Positions 37,419-46,844 of a DNA stretch of 64,000 bases are shown piece by piece; the stretch's first letter is position 1, and each line of letters starts with the position of its first letter. The notes under the pieces are model-generated. The model searched no databases and was not told the origin of the DNA. It saw only the letters and a program-made list of their open reading frames with translations. The stretch covers positions 744,001 to 808,000 of the forward strand of contig NZ_CP128233.1 in assembly GCF_030344915.1 (NCBI RefSeq), written 5' to 3'. The position numbers and the translations under genes are program-made. The DNA is from Neopusillimonas aromaticivorans. GTDB lineage: Bacteria > Pseudomonadota > Gammaproteobacteria > Burkholderiales > Burkholderiaceae_B.

Positions 37419-37949
37419 TCATTGGACCCTCCGCAGGGTACGCCGAAACCACTCATACATGACCGCCATTGCTAGTTTTGCATCCGCCTCAAGAATTGAG
37501 ACAGGATGTTCTTTGGTTGCCAAAAACCTTGTGCCGAAGGAGTGAGGATGGTCATTGGCCTTTCGGTGGGTAAACGGATTGCGCAGTTCCCTGATACGGT
37601 CAGTACTATCAAGCAGGTCGTCAGGTAGCGACAGGTGCTGGCGCGCCGACTTGATCATTAGCTCTAAAGTTCGTCGTTCTTGCGTCGGCACGATACTTTC
37701 AAGTTCCTCGCTGAGAGTTTGCTCTATAAAGGAAGTCGCAAGTAGTATTGCTCCGATGAAATGACCGGAAACGAAGCAAAGCCTAGCTTCTTCCATCATG
37801 CGTAGGACTGCCATCTCACCTGTAACCGCGCCGTGGGGCGAGATGTGCTGAGCTAGCCACTCAATTCGGTTCGCTCGCTCACCTCGGGACGACTCATCTG
37901 CTCGCGAGAGCGCGTCGATCAGATTTTCGCGAGTAGCAGGTATTGCCAT
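37419..37949 (-). CDS. HEPN-like hypothetical protein
   Basis: About 176 residues from ATG 37949 (AGGA nine bases upstream; a TTG at 37964 is less likely). Almost all helical. SGHFIGAILLATSFIEQTLSEELES followed by STDRIRELRNPFTHRK resembles HEPN domains: the R-x4-H motif RNPFTH is the RNase signature of that superfamily. HEPN proteins are common in toxin-antitoxin and abortive infection systems. No partner nucleotidyltransferase (MNT) is adjacent. No close family recognised; function is inferred from the motif only. Confidence 0.5.
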   Translation of the reverse strand: MAIPATRENLIDALSRADESSRGERANRIEWLAQHISPHGAVTGEMAVLRMMEEARLCFVSGHFIGAILLATSFIEQTLSEELESIVPTQERRTLELMIKSARQHLSLPDDLLDSTDRIRELRNPFTHRKANDHPHSFGTRFLATKEHPVSILEADAKLAMAVMYEWFRRTLRRVQ

Positions 37950-38696
37950 AGGCTTTCCTAGCAATTGAGTTAGCGGGCGACGTCAGGCTAAATATATCGC
38001 AGATCAATAGTCGAACTTGGCGGTTCGGTTATAGGACTTTTGCAAAGCGCCAGAGTGGCATTGCATGCGGCCCCGGTAAATGTCTGCTTTGGGTCGAATA
38101 GCGTCTGATCATATTTTCATTCGACAACCTATCGGGTTTTCGTGAGTATCAGCAAACTAAAACTCCTTTCCCTAAAAAAGGAGTTTGTCATGAAACCGAA
38201 TACTCACACCGCCTTGACGCACGACCCTTGGAACAAGGGCAAACTCGTTGGGCAAAAAGCACCATTAAAGCTCAAGGACATCTGGGCTATCCGTGTCCGA
38301 CTACAACTGTCAAATGATATCCGTAATCTTGCTCTTTTCAATCTCGCGATTGACAGCAAGCTACGAGCGTGCGATTTGGTGAAACTACGAGTCCGAGATA
38401 TCGGACACGGAGAACACATAGCAACTCGTGCGATTGTTATGCAGCAGAAAACCCAACGTCCTGTGCAATTTGAAATTACTGAGCAAACACGCGAATCGTT
38501 GGTGACGTGGATACGCTATAAACAGTTGCGCGCTGATGATTTCATTTTCTCAAGCAGGATTCACGCATCTTTGCACTTGTCGACTAGGCAATATGCTCGG
38601 ATTGTAGATGCTTGGGTGACCGCCATCGGTTTAGATCCGACCACATACGGCACGCACACAATGCGAAGGACAAAGGCGTCATTAATCTACCGACGT

Positions 38697-40022
38697 CAGT
38701 AGTGTCCCAACGTTTTCACATTGGGGCGTAATAAGTTAATGATTTACCTTGGTTTTCTGGCATTACAGTCTGGTCTCGATTTGAACGTCGAGGCCATGGC
38801 TTATGGTCTTGCGTATCTGTACGCAAAGGACCGCCATGAACCAAGGCAAGCTTGTCTTTTCTCAGCTGATGGCTTTTCTGCCGCTGAGCACTTTTCGTCG
38901 TTGCGTGGCTCGCTATCGGGGCAATCACAAGGTCAAGGATTTTTCCTGCATGGATCAGTTCTTGACGATGGCCTTTGCACAGCTGACTTATCGGGAGTCG
39001 CTGCGCGATATCGAGCTGAACCTGCGCGCGCAGACCAAGCGGCTGTATCACATGGGCCTGCGCTGCAAGACCGTCTCGCGCAACACCTTGGCCAACGCCA
39101 ACGCCACGCGTCCTTGGCAAATTTATGCCGACTTTGCGCAGCATTTGATTGCGATGGCACGAACGCTGTATGCGCAAGAACCGCTGGCCATCGACTTGGA
39201 CGCGACGGTCTATGCTTTCGATGCGACCACCATCGATCTGTGCCTGTCGGTGTATCCGTGGGCGCCGTTTCGTCAGCGCAAGGCTGCGGTGAAGCTGCAC
39301 ACCTTGTTGGACTTGCGCGGTTCGATTCCGACGTTCATCCACATCAGCGACGGCAAGCTGCACGAGGTCAACACCTTGGATTATTTGCAGATCGAGCCCG
39401 GCGCCTACTATCTGCTGGACCGAGGCTATCTCGATTTCGGGCGGCTGTTTCTGATCCATCAGGCCGGCGCCTACTTCGTCACCAGGGCCAAGTCCAACAC
39501 CAAGTTCAAGCGCCGCTACTCCCGACCGGTCGACCGCCTCAACACCAATGTCGTGTGCGATCAAATCGGCGTGTTGACGGTTTTTTATTCCAGCAAAGAC
39601 TATCCCGCACCGCTGCGTCGCGTCGTAGTCAAGGACGACACCGGCAAGCGCATCACTTTTTTGACCAACAACCTCGTGCTCGAACCCACGTTGATTGCAG
39701 ACCTTTACCGACAGCGCTGGCAGGTCGAGCTGTTCTTCAAGTGGATCAAGCAACATCTGCGCATCAAGACGTTTCTGGGCACCAGCGAGAATGCCGTCAA
39801 GACGCAAATCTGGATCGCGGTCTGCACATACGTGCTGATCGCCATCGCCAAAAAACGCCTGAATCTGCCCAATAGTCTTCATGAAATCCTACAAATCTTG
39901 AGCCTAACCATGTTTGAAACAACGCAGATAAATCAACTGCTTGAAAAACAAGAACCCGATGATGGATCAGAATTCGAGCCTAAACAGCTCGCTCTCCTCT
40001 GAAAAACGTTGGGACACTACTG
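38697..40022 (+). mobile_element. IS4-family element inside the recombinase gene
   Basis: 1326 bp with inverted ends CAGTAGTGTCCCAACGTTTT and (complement) CAGTAGTGTCCCAACGTTTT, flanked by 9-bp duplications TACCGACGT at 38688-38696 and 40023-40031. Confidence 0.93.
38836..40002 (+). CDS. IS4-family transposase
   Basis: About 388 residues from ATG 38836. DUF4372 N-terminus (GKLVFSQLMAFLPLSTFRRC), then the DDE core with VYAFDATTIDLCLS (first Asp), YYLLDRGYLDFGRL (second Asp) and the IS4 YREK signature in YRQRWQVELFFKWIKQHL. Uninterrupted and full length, so probably active. Long open frames on other strands across this gene are shadows. Confidence 0.93.
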   Translation: MNQGKLVFSQLMAFLPLSTFRRCVARYRGNHKVKDFSCMDQFLTMAFAQLTYRESLRDIELNLRAQTKRLYHMGLRCKTVSRNTLANANATRPWQIYADFAQHLIAMARTLYAQEPLAIDLDATVYAFDATTIDLCLSVYPWAPFRQRKAAVKLHTLLDLRGSIPTFIHISDGKLHEVNTLDYLQIEPGAYYLLDRGYLDFGRLFLIHQAGAYFVTRAKSNTKFKRRYSRPVDRLNTNVVCDQIGVLTVFYSSKDYPAPLRRVVVKDDTGKRITFLTNNLVLEPTLIADLYRQRWQVELFFKWIKQHLRIKTFLGTSENAVKTQIWIAVCTYVLIAIAKKRLNLPNSLHEILQILSLTMFETTQINQLLEKQEPDDGSEFEPKQLALL

Positions 40023-40157
40023 TACCGACGTACAAAAAATCTCAGGGCGGTTCAATTGCTACTTGGTCATACCAAGCTCGAAAGCACGGTGCGATACCTT
40101 GGTATCGAAGTCGATGACGCGCTGGAAATGGCAGAGCAGACAGAAGTGTGATATTTA

Positions 40158-41582
40158 CTTAGTCGGCCCTGAAAAATCCCCACAACCCGCATAAACACTG
40201 AAGATTGGGGCAATTTCGGATACCCGGAACTCCCGGTTTGTTGTCCAATAGAGGCTATTTTCTGGGAGTTTTATTTCGATGTTTGCCTGCCCTGCCACCG
40301 ATGATTTTTTCCGTTCTCGCATTGATCAGATGATTGACCTTCGTCATCCGTTGGCGGTGTTGTCCTCGCGCATGCCATGGCAAGAACTTGAGGCACGGGT
40401 GGCCCATCTGTTTGTTCGTAAAGCCCACACGGGGGTCGCGATGCCGGACCTGGATTTGTTTGGCGAGAAGCCGCAGCGTCAGTCTTCGCGCAGCAACGCG
40501 GGTCGCCCACGTGTGCCGCTTCGGATCATGATTTCGCTGCTGTATCTGAAGCATGCGTTCAACGAATCGGATGAGGGCGTGGTTGAGCGTTGGGGTGAAA
40601 CCCCAACATGGCAGTTCTTTGCGGGTCAGGCGTATTTCGAACACCACCGTCCCTGCGACGCCACCACGCTGGTCAAGTTTCGCAAGCTGTTGGGCGAAGA
40701 AGGGGTTGAAGAGTTGCTGGCACAGACCATCAACGTGGCCGTCGAACTCAAGCTGATCAAGCCCCAGAAGTTGAGCCGCCAGGCCGGGCGTTATGCCCAT
40801 GCCCGCCAGTTCAAACGCATGCGCCGGGCGATTAAACGTCAACGAACCATTGTGGGTCGCTTATCGCGTGAGATGGATCGCAAGGCCAATGTGCTCGGTC
40901 AGGCGGTACGCGCCGCCCTGGATCAGGTCTTGAACAAGGCAAATCGTATCGCGGCCCAAAGCGCTCAGCGCAAGAGCGTCAAAGGCCAGCGCAAGCTGTA
41001 CGCCTGGCACGCCCCGGAAGTCGACTGCATCAGCAAGGGCAAAACGCGTCGGCCCTATGAGTTCGGTGTCAAGGTCGGGATTGCCAGCACGTTCAAAGGC
41101 AATTTGATCGTCGGCGCACGGGCATTTCATCGCAATCCGTACGATGGGCATACGCTCAACGAACAGCTGGAACAGGCCACGATTCTGATGCAAGACTGTG
41201 CGCCGGCACCCGACACGGTCTTTGTAGACCTGGGTTACCGGGGCGTGGATGCGGACAATCCGCAGGTTCGCATTGTGCATCGGGGCAAGCCCAAACGGCT
41301 GACGGCGCTGGAACGAAAGCAGCTGAAACGCAGACAAGCCATTGAACCGATTATCGGTCATTTGAAAGCGAATCACCGGATGGATCGCTGCCACCTTAAG
41401 GGTGAAGAAGGCGACAAGTTGCATGCCGTGTTGTGCGCGGCGGGCTACAACCTCAAATGGTTGCTGCGTATGATTGCCAAGAAGGGGTACCCTTCTTGCA
41501 GGTCCTTTTTGCGCCTGAAAAAGGCACCGCCGTGAGGACGATTCTGACGGCATTGGCGTGGGAGGGGATGCTGACCGGTTAA
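40158..41582 (+). mobile_element. IS5-family element copy 2 (internally deleted)
   Basis: Same element as 21021-22196 in opposite orientation. The left end (CTTAGTCGGCCCTGAAAAATC) matches copy 1; the right end is estimated from a weak inverse match CGGTCAGCATCCCC near 41575, so it is uncertain by tens of bases. The next 250 bases up to the fic start have no supported gene. Confidence 0.7.
40279..41535 (+). pseudogene. IS5-family transposase with in-frame deletion
   Basis: 418 residues, open throughout, but compared with copy 1 it lacks about 52 residues after LIKPQ, including VIVDSTVQEKAIAHPTDS, which holds the first catalytic Asp. The deletion joins two similar TTGAGCCGC/CTGAGCCGC stretches. 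The second Asp (FVDLGYRGVD) and Glu (QAIEPIIGHLKANHRM) remain. Probably inactive but still able to bind ends. Confidence 0.8.
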
Positions 41583-41835
41583 ACCGTCATCGCAGCGTCA
41601 TGCAAAGACCCATGTTGGCGGCGTGACGCAGCGTCTTGAATGGCCGTTTTCGGCCAGAATGAATAAATCAGCAGCGACACATTAACCTCACTTCGTGCAG
41701 TGATTTCATGATGCTGAAAGCCCTCAAATGAGCACTTTCAGCAAGTCTGGCTCTTACCGCACAAGTGGCGACATAACCTGAAACTCCCCCAGACCAAGAA
41801 TTGACGATGCGGCGAAAACACCCCACAATCACCGC

Positions 41836-42987
41836 ATGAAATACGGTGAATATATCTGGCAATCGCCGCATTGGCCCAACTGGCACTACGATCTCACCGC
41901 CTTGGCAGAGACCCTCTCGGCGGTTAGCCGTGCCCAGGGCCTGCTGCTGGGCCGTCTTGCAGACGTTGGCATGGCGTTACGTGACGAAGCCAGTCTGGCC
42001 GCACTCACTGACGATGTGGTTCAAACCAGTGCCATTGAAGGCGAGACATTAAATGTAGCCAGCGTTCGTTCCTCGGTCGCTCGTCGCCTGGGCGTGGATA
42101 TCGGTGCCCTGGCTCCGGTTGATCGGCACGTCGATGGCATTGTGGACATGGTGCTGGACGCCACCGGCAATGCAACATCCCCTCTGACCTCTGAACGCTT
42201 GTTCGGCTGGCACGCTGCGCTGTTCCCGACGGGTTATTCCGGAATGAGCCGGATCCGTACAGGTCAGTGGCGAGACGATGCCACCGGCCCCATGCAAGTC
42301 ATCTCAGGCTCTATCGGCCGGGAGAAGATCCATTTTGAAGCACCACCAGCCAAGCAACTTGATGCTGAAATGGCACGCTTTCTGGCCTGGCTGAACACCC
42401 CAACCCCCACAGAACCCACCCTGATACGCGCTGGCTTGGGGCATCTGTGGTTCGTAACGCTTCACCCATTTGATGATGGCAATGGCCGGATTGCCCGCGC
42501 CATTGGTGATTTACTGTTGACGCGCGCTGATGGCAGCCCTCAACGATTCTATAGCCTTTCGGCGCAAATTCAGCGTGAACGCAGAGCCTACTACGACATT
42601 CTTGAGCAGACACAAAAAGGCGGAATGGAAGTCACCCTCTGGTTGAAATGGTTCCTGGCTGAGTTGCTGAAAGCAGTCGAACAGGCACACACCACTCTGG
42701 ATCAGGTGCTGGCCAAGGCAAAGTTTTGGCAATGGGCGGCAACCATCCCGATGAATGAACGGCAGATCAAGGTGCTGAACCGGTTGCTGGACGGGTTTGA
42801 GAGAAAGTTGACCACCCGAAAATGGGCATCGCTTGCCAAATGCTCCCAAGACACGGCCCTGCGGGATATTACGGAACTGCTGCAACACAATGTCCTGCAG
42901 AAAGCGACTGCCGGTGGCCGAAGCACGCACTATGAAGTGCGTCATTTTGGTGGAGAAGCAGAAGTCTGCACTAGCCAAAAAACCTAA
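41836..42987 (+). CDS. Fic-domain AMP-transferase-like protein
   Basis: 383 residues. N-terminal DUF4172-type domain (YIWQSPHWPNWHYD) with inhibitory motif TSAIEGE (residues 64-70), the Fic core with catalytic HPFDDGNGRIAR (H210), and a C-terminal winged helix (KWASLAKCSQDTALRDITELL). Fic enzymes usually transfer AMP to a target protein; the inhibitory glutamate within the same chain marks the self-restrained class. No separate antitoxin is needed. The tail is nearly identical to the relic at 22197-22352. Confidence 0.9.
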   Translation: MKYGEYIWQSPHWPNWHYDLTALAETLSAVSRAQGLLLGRLADVGMALRDEASLAALTDDVVQTSAIEGETLNVASVRSSVARRLGVDIGALAPVDRHVDGIVDMVLDATGNATSPLTSERLFGWHAALFPTGYSGMSRIRTGQWRDDATGPMQVISGSIGREKIHFEAPPAKQLDAEMARFLAWLNTPTPTEPTLIRAGLGHLWFVTLHPFDDGNGRIARAIGDLLLTRADGSPQRFYSLSAQIQRERRAYYDILEQTQKGGMEVTLWLKWFLAELLKAVEQAHTTLDQVLAKAKFWQWAATIPMNERQIKVLNRLLDGFERKLTTRKWASLAKCSQDTALRDITELLQHNVLQKATAGGRSTHYEVRHFGGEAEVCTSQKT

Positions 42988-43025
42988 TCTGGGATTTCGG
43001 GCTTCTTTCCAAGCTTTTTGCGGGC

Positions 43026-43412
43026 ATGAAACATGCAGACCAAGACGAAATAGCGAAGATATACGGAGCACCTAACGGTATAGCGTTTGCGCAATGGTTG
43101 CGTAGCCTCAACTTCATCCGCAACGTATCGGCGCATCACAGTAGGTTATGGAATATTAACGTCGTGGAGCGATCTGCCATACCTGCTGACTGGCCCCAAG
43201 AGTTGGACAACTCCCGCCCATTTTTCTACTTATGCCTGATGCAGCAGTTGCTAAGCGTGATTTGCCCACAGTCCACATGGTCGGAGCGACTGATAGCACT
43301 ACTGGAGAATGAGTTTCCCAAATTTCCTGGCGGCGTTCTTTCGACTGCCGACATGGGAGCATTTGTAAACTGGAGAGACAGCGCGCCTTGGAAAAGGCAT
43401 ACTCACAAATGA
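43026..43412 (+). pseudogene. Abi_2-family (AbiD/AbiF-type) abortive infection protein, C-terminal part
   Basis: 128 residues with FAQWLRSLNFIRNVSAHHSRLWNINV, the signature of Abi_2 proteins, whose RNVSAH is an HEPN R-x4-H motif. The N-terminal half of the family (about 150 residues with conserved helical region) is missing; upstream lies directly the fic tail. Whether the remaining part acts is unknown; it is probably a remnant left by recombination behind the fic gene. Confidence 0.65.
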
Positions 43413-43571
43413 GAACCGACGCGTACACAATGTGCAGAGGCGCCGGGCATATTGTTGTCAATCATAAAGGCAGATGCCATAGGTAGTCAAGCTACCTGTT
43501 GGGGCCTACGCTCCACTATCTGTTTGCAATGTGAGCCTAGCCAAGCTGTACCGAATGGCACCATTACCCCT

Positions 43572-43722
43572 GAATTTCGGTACAGTACAGGTACACTCAT
43601 CAGTTCTTCCGGTTTTCGTTAAACTACTCTAACCCACTGATTAAAAATTACTTTTACCTATTTCAACCTACGCTCAGCTTCGCCCTGTTTCCCTATACAG
43701 ACACTGTCAAACGCAAACTCAA
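43572..43722 (+). repeat. 150-bp island-end repeat, copy B (next to hipA)
   Basis: Counterpart of 23656-23805. Both contain TTCGGTACAGTACAGG, ACCCACTGATTAA, CCTACGCTCAGCTTCGCCCT and CAAACGCAAACTCAA. Copy B stops at CTCAA, then runs into the hipA end instead of the tRNA-Leu repeat. Confidence 0.8.
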
Positions 43723-45012
43723 CGCACCAACTGCTTTGCCTCTTCAAGATCGGGGTGATCAAAGGCGAGTTCAAACTCGTCAAGTTCCTGCGAAGTCATG
43801 CCAACGTCGATGGATTGGCCCACGGTTCGCCATTGCAGCACGGCATTCACCACCTGCTGCAGGATGTTCAAGGCCTGGTCGTTATTCAGAGAAAATTTAG
43901 ATGCCTGGCTCATGAGCTGGGCCAGGCTGGTAATTGGCCCCGTGTCTTCACTTAGCCAGGTCTTGGACTCCCTGTCCTTGTCAGGCATCGGATTGACGTC
44001 GAATGCCGGGGACAATTGCCATTGGTTATTTCCCATGTAGAGAAAGCCGATGTTCTGCAAGTGGTCGTCCACATTGGTAATGAGATGATTAAACACCAGA
44101 CGCCGCCACAACTGCTGAGCATCAGCGACGTAGTTCGCACAGACACCCTTCATCTGGTCAAGCAGCTCCGTATAGGCGTGCTCGTCTGTGCGACTGGCCT
44201 GGAGCAATGTAGCGCCGGATATGTAAGGAATGCGTGAGTCCTGGGTTGCTCGGTCGAAGCGTCGAATAATGGCAACCGGGGTAGTGTGCACAAGCGCCAC
44301 ATGGGCACTGGCCGCATTGATGCCCGCCAGAGCGGCCAGTTTAAGTGCAAGCACCTCGGCACGAGTCACACTGCGTTCGTCATTGATACTGGGAAACTTC
44401 CCGAGCGCAAGGAACCCTTGCTCGTCCAGAACGCTGCATTTGGGCCGCATGCCCCCAGAGAAGTGCCTTTGCCTTGAAGGTAACGCAAGTCTTCGGCGGT
44501 TTCCGTACCCCGCTCTACCGCTTCCGAGGACAGCAGTATTTTTCAAGTTCGAGCAAAGAAGGGGTTGCTCGCTTACCGGCCTGGACCGATTGCAAGAAGG
44601 CTCCACGGCTGTCCCGCAAACGCAAGGCCCCAAGCCTGCTGAAGTCGTCAACGGCACACAGGTAATCCAGCTCGGTCAACGCGCCAAGGGAGGGGTCGTT
44701 TTTACGACGCTTGGCATGAGCCCTGGCGATGACCCGCCGACCCCAGGCATCGGGCGCGGTATCCCCCATGGCAAGAAAGAACAGTGAGTCTTCTTTGGAC
44801 GCGGGCTTACGTGTTTGATAGGTGAGCGCAGCAGTAAGGTCCGGGGACACGTTGAACGTTTCCTCATCTTCCAGCCAGCTTTGGAAGTAGGCAAACTGGG
44901 TGAACATGCGAGGCCCATTACGTACAAACACAAGTTTTCCAACAGGCGTACCGACTTTGCCCAAGCAAACATCAAGCTCGGTTTTGATGTTTGTACCTGT
45001 ATGTGAAGCCAT
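43719..45012 (-). CDS. hipA: HipA-like serine/threonine kinase (toxin), frame slips
   Basis: Kinase toxin of the HipBA type; E. coli HipA phosphorylates glutamyl-tRNA synthetase and causes persistence. N-terminal couple_hipA domain (GKLVFVRNGPRMFTQFAYFQSWLE), then about 44460-44560 a disordered joint where the frame slips at least once, then the kinase core: RAEVLALKLAALAGINAA, VAIIRRFDR, FNHLITNVDDHLQNIGFLY (catalytic loop) and LSPAFDVNPMP (activation segment). Stop codon overlaps the end of repeat copy B. Possibly intact if the slips are sequence errors. Confidence 0.85.
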
Positions 45013-45026
45013 GTGATTCGAGCCTC

Positions 45027-45353
45027 TTAGAATGCCTTGGGTGTTTTGCGACGATTGCTATGAATGCGCGCAGGCAGCTTTGCGTCCATCAAGCTCAGTC
45101 CGACGGTATCGTCCGGGGCATCTAGAAGCAATCGCAATTTTTCCAGCTCGCCGAACACGAGCAGGGCGCTGGCCAGATATTGAAGTGCCATCCCGGGGTG
45201 CCCGTCCTCCATGCGCCGTACGGTGCTGACCGATACCCCCATTCGGGCGGCCAGGTCAGCCTGCGACAGCCCACGGCGCTTACGGGCAAGCTCGATATTT
45301 TTACCAAGCGATTTGATGGCGTTGTTGACGGGCACACTGGCAGCGGAACTCAT
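45027..45353 (-). CDS. hipB: HipB-like antitoxin, XRE-family DNA-binding protein
   Basis: 108 residues from ATG 45353 (longer starts lack support). XRE helix-turn-helix ELARKRRGLSQADLAARMG followed by VSVSTVRRMEDGHPGMALQYLASAL. HipB neutralises HipA and represses the operon. It lies just upstream of hipA with a 14-base gap, the standard order. A palindrome upstream is its likely operator. Confidence 0.88.
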   Translation of the reverse strand: MSSAASVPVNNAIKSLGKNIELARKRRGLSQADLAARMGVSVSTVRRMEDGHPGMALQYLASALLVFGELEKLRLLLDAPDDTVGLSLMDAKLPARIHSNRRKTPKAF

Positions 45354-45448
45354 TGCAAGCATCCAAATAAGAACGATTCTTTGAAGATAGTGCTTCAATC
45401 AGAGTGATTGTAGTTAAATTTTTTATCTATGCGATAGCTATGGTTCAT

Positions 45449-45492
45449 ATTAGAGCGTTATTTCATATAAATTGCTCTAATTAGAGCGCTAT
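45449..45492 (-). promoter_or_regulatory. Candidate HipB operator
   Basis: Palindrome GCTCTAATTAGAGC at 45474-45487 and another TTAGAGCG-TTAT unit at 45450-45461, in an AT-rich stretch about 100 bases upstream of hipB. HipB-type repressors bind such paired inverted sites. Confidence 0.5.
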
Positions 45493-45493
45493 C

Positions 45494-45743
45494 TTGAATC
45501 AGGATTCGTCAAAAATGACCACCGCTCTACTGAAGTAGCACGGGCAAAGAACATGCGTACAGGCGGGACCAGAATTTCGTCATCGAAAATCGTTGCTGTG
45601 AGGTGTTTGCAGCGTCTCATTCATTTCTTCACGTCCGGCGGATAACCGTAAGACGTGGATTCTCTACGTAGAGGCTTTCTGGTACAAAAGGGAGTTTTCC
45701 CAAGAGCCCGCCCCGTCGATCGCCAACATAGCAAGAGCCCCCG
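45494..45743. other. Intergenic stretch between the hipBA operator and the AI-2E-type gene
   Basis: No supported gene. It marks the transition from the accessory region to the following membrane-protein and efflux genes; no repeats or terminator stand out. Confidence 0.4.
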
Positions 45744-46844
45744 ATGAGTTTCCCGGATCGTACAAACAAGCATCCACTGTATACGACAGCCCTTTCGCTG
45801 TTCATCCTTTTCTGCGCCGGCTACCTCTTGATTCTGGGCCAAGGGCTTTTGATACCGTTCGTCGTCGCACTGTTTCTCTGGTATCTGGTCAACGTCCTGG
45901 CGGGGCTGTTCGGAAAACTGCATATCGCGGGAGTCCGTCCTCCGGGCTGGGCACGCTACCTTGCCGCCGGCGCGGTGCTAGCTGTGGCGATCCACATCGT
46001 GATCGGAATCATCACATCGAGCGTAGGCGAGCTGATCAGGGCGGCACCTGAATATCAGCGAGCCTTCCAGCGCGTGGCGTGGGACCTGCAGGAACGCTTC
46101 GAATTTATCGATATCCCGGAAATATCCAGGTTCATCGCCGAGATCCGTCTGGAGACGTATATCCGAATGCTGGCAACGGCCTTCAGCAGCTTCGTCGCGA
46201 ACTTCGGCCTCATCACCATTTTTTTGTTGTTTCTTTTCATCGAGCAGCGGTATTTCGCGACAAAGATCAATGCGTTGATGCCCGACCCCAATAGCCGGGC
46301 CAAACTGTATGAACTACTCGCCGATATCGACAATGACATCCGTACCTACATCGGTATCAAGACCGCCACAAGTCTCGCAACGGCCGTTGCCTCGTTCTTT
46401 GTCATGAACCACGTTTCCCTGGACTTTGCCGGATTCTGGGCCTTGCTGATCTTTGTACTGAACTTCATACCCAACATAGGCTCGATCGTGGCCACGCTGC
46501 TACCCTCCCTTCTTGCCATGGTCCAGTTCGATACGTTCACACCGTTCCTGATCGTCGCGATCGGGATCACGACCATTCAAATCATCATTGGCCAGATCAT
46601 CGAACCGCTGTTCGCCGGGAAAACACTCAACGTCACCCCGCTCGCCATCATCTTCTCTTTGGTGATCTGGGGCATGATGTGGGGTATCGCCGGCGCGTTC
46701 CTGTGCGTGCCCATCCTCGTGATCAGCATGATTATCCTGTTTCACTTTGACTCCACGCGCTGGCTTGCCATATTGCTAAGCCAGAACGGCCGTATCGCCC
46801 GACGCGGCCGAACCACAAACCACGAGATTCGCCATCGTGCCTGA
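45744..46844 (+). CDS. AI-2E (PerM/TqsA)-family membrane transporter
   Basis: 366 residues, about eight transmembrane segments: two N-terminal (FILFCAGYLLILGQGLLIPFV), a central soluble region, then FGLITIFLLFLFIEQRYF, the conserved YIGIKTATSLATAV, LIFVLNFIPNIGSIVATLLP and the signature GQIIEPLFAGKTLNVTPLAI. Family members export autoinducer-2 or ions or are uncharacterised, so substrate is unknown. No clear ribosome-binding site before the ATG. Its end overlaps a likely GTG start of the sensor kinase. Confidence 0.85.
   Translation: MSFPDRTNKHPLYTTALSLFILFCAGYLLILGQGLLIPFVVALFLWYLVNVLAGLFGKLHIAGVRPPGWARYLAAGAVLAVAIHIVIGIITSSVGELIRAAPEYQRAFQRVAWDLQERFEFIDIPEISRFIAEIRLETYIRMLATAFSSFVANFGLITIFLLFLFIEQRYFATKINALMPDPNSRAKLYELLADIDNDIRTYIGIKTATSLATAVASFFVMNHVSLDFAGFWALLIFVLNFIPNIGSIVATLLPSLLAMVQFDTFTPFLIVAIGITTIQIIIGQIIEPLFAGKTLNVTPLAIIFSLVIWGMMWGIAGAFLCVPILVISMIILFHFDSTRWLAILLSQNGRIARRGRTTNHEIRHRA

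Larger units (their letters stand above)
38190..40151 (+). pseudogene. Small tyrosine recombinase, split by IS4-type element
   Basis: Start ATG 38190, with AAGGAG nine bases upstream. First part to 38696 contains NLALFNLAIDSKLRACDLVKL (catalytic Arg) and THTMRRTKASLIYRR (H-x-x-R). After the IS the frame continues at 40032 as TKNLRAVQLLLGHTKLESTV with the His and RYLG with the nucleophilic Tyr, ending at 40151. With the 9-bp duplication removed the gene is a single frame of about 215 residues. Such short recombinases sit in many proteobacterial islands; the target site is unknown. Confidence 0.85.

Noticed and set aside
38716..39882. A 388-residue open frame on the minus strand and a 384-residue one on the plus strand
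   Set aside because: Both are shadows of the IS4-type transposase, which has all catalytic motifs in its own frame.
45744..46844. Proof of autoinducer-2 export
   Set aside because: The family name is historical and includes proteins with other or unknown substrates; no quorum-sensing gene is adjacent.
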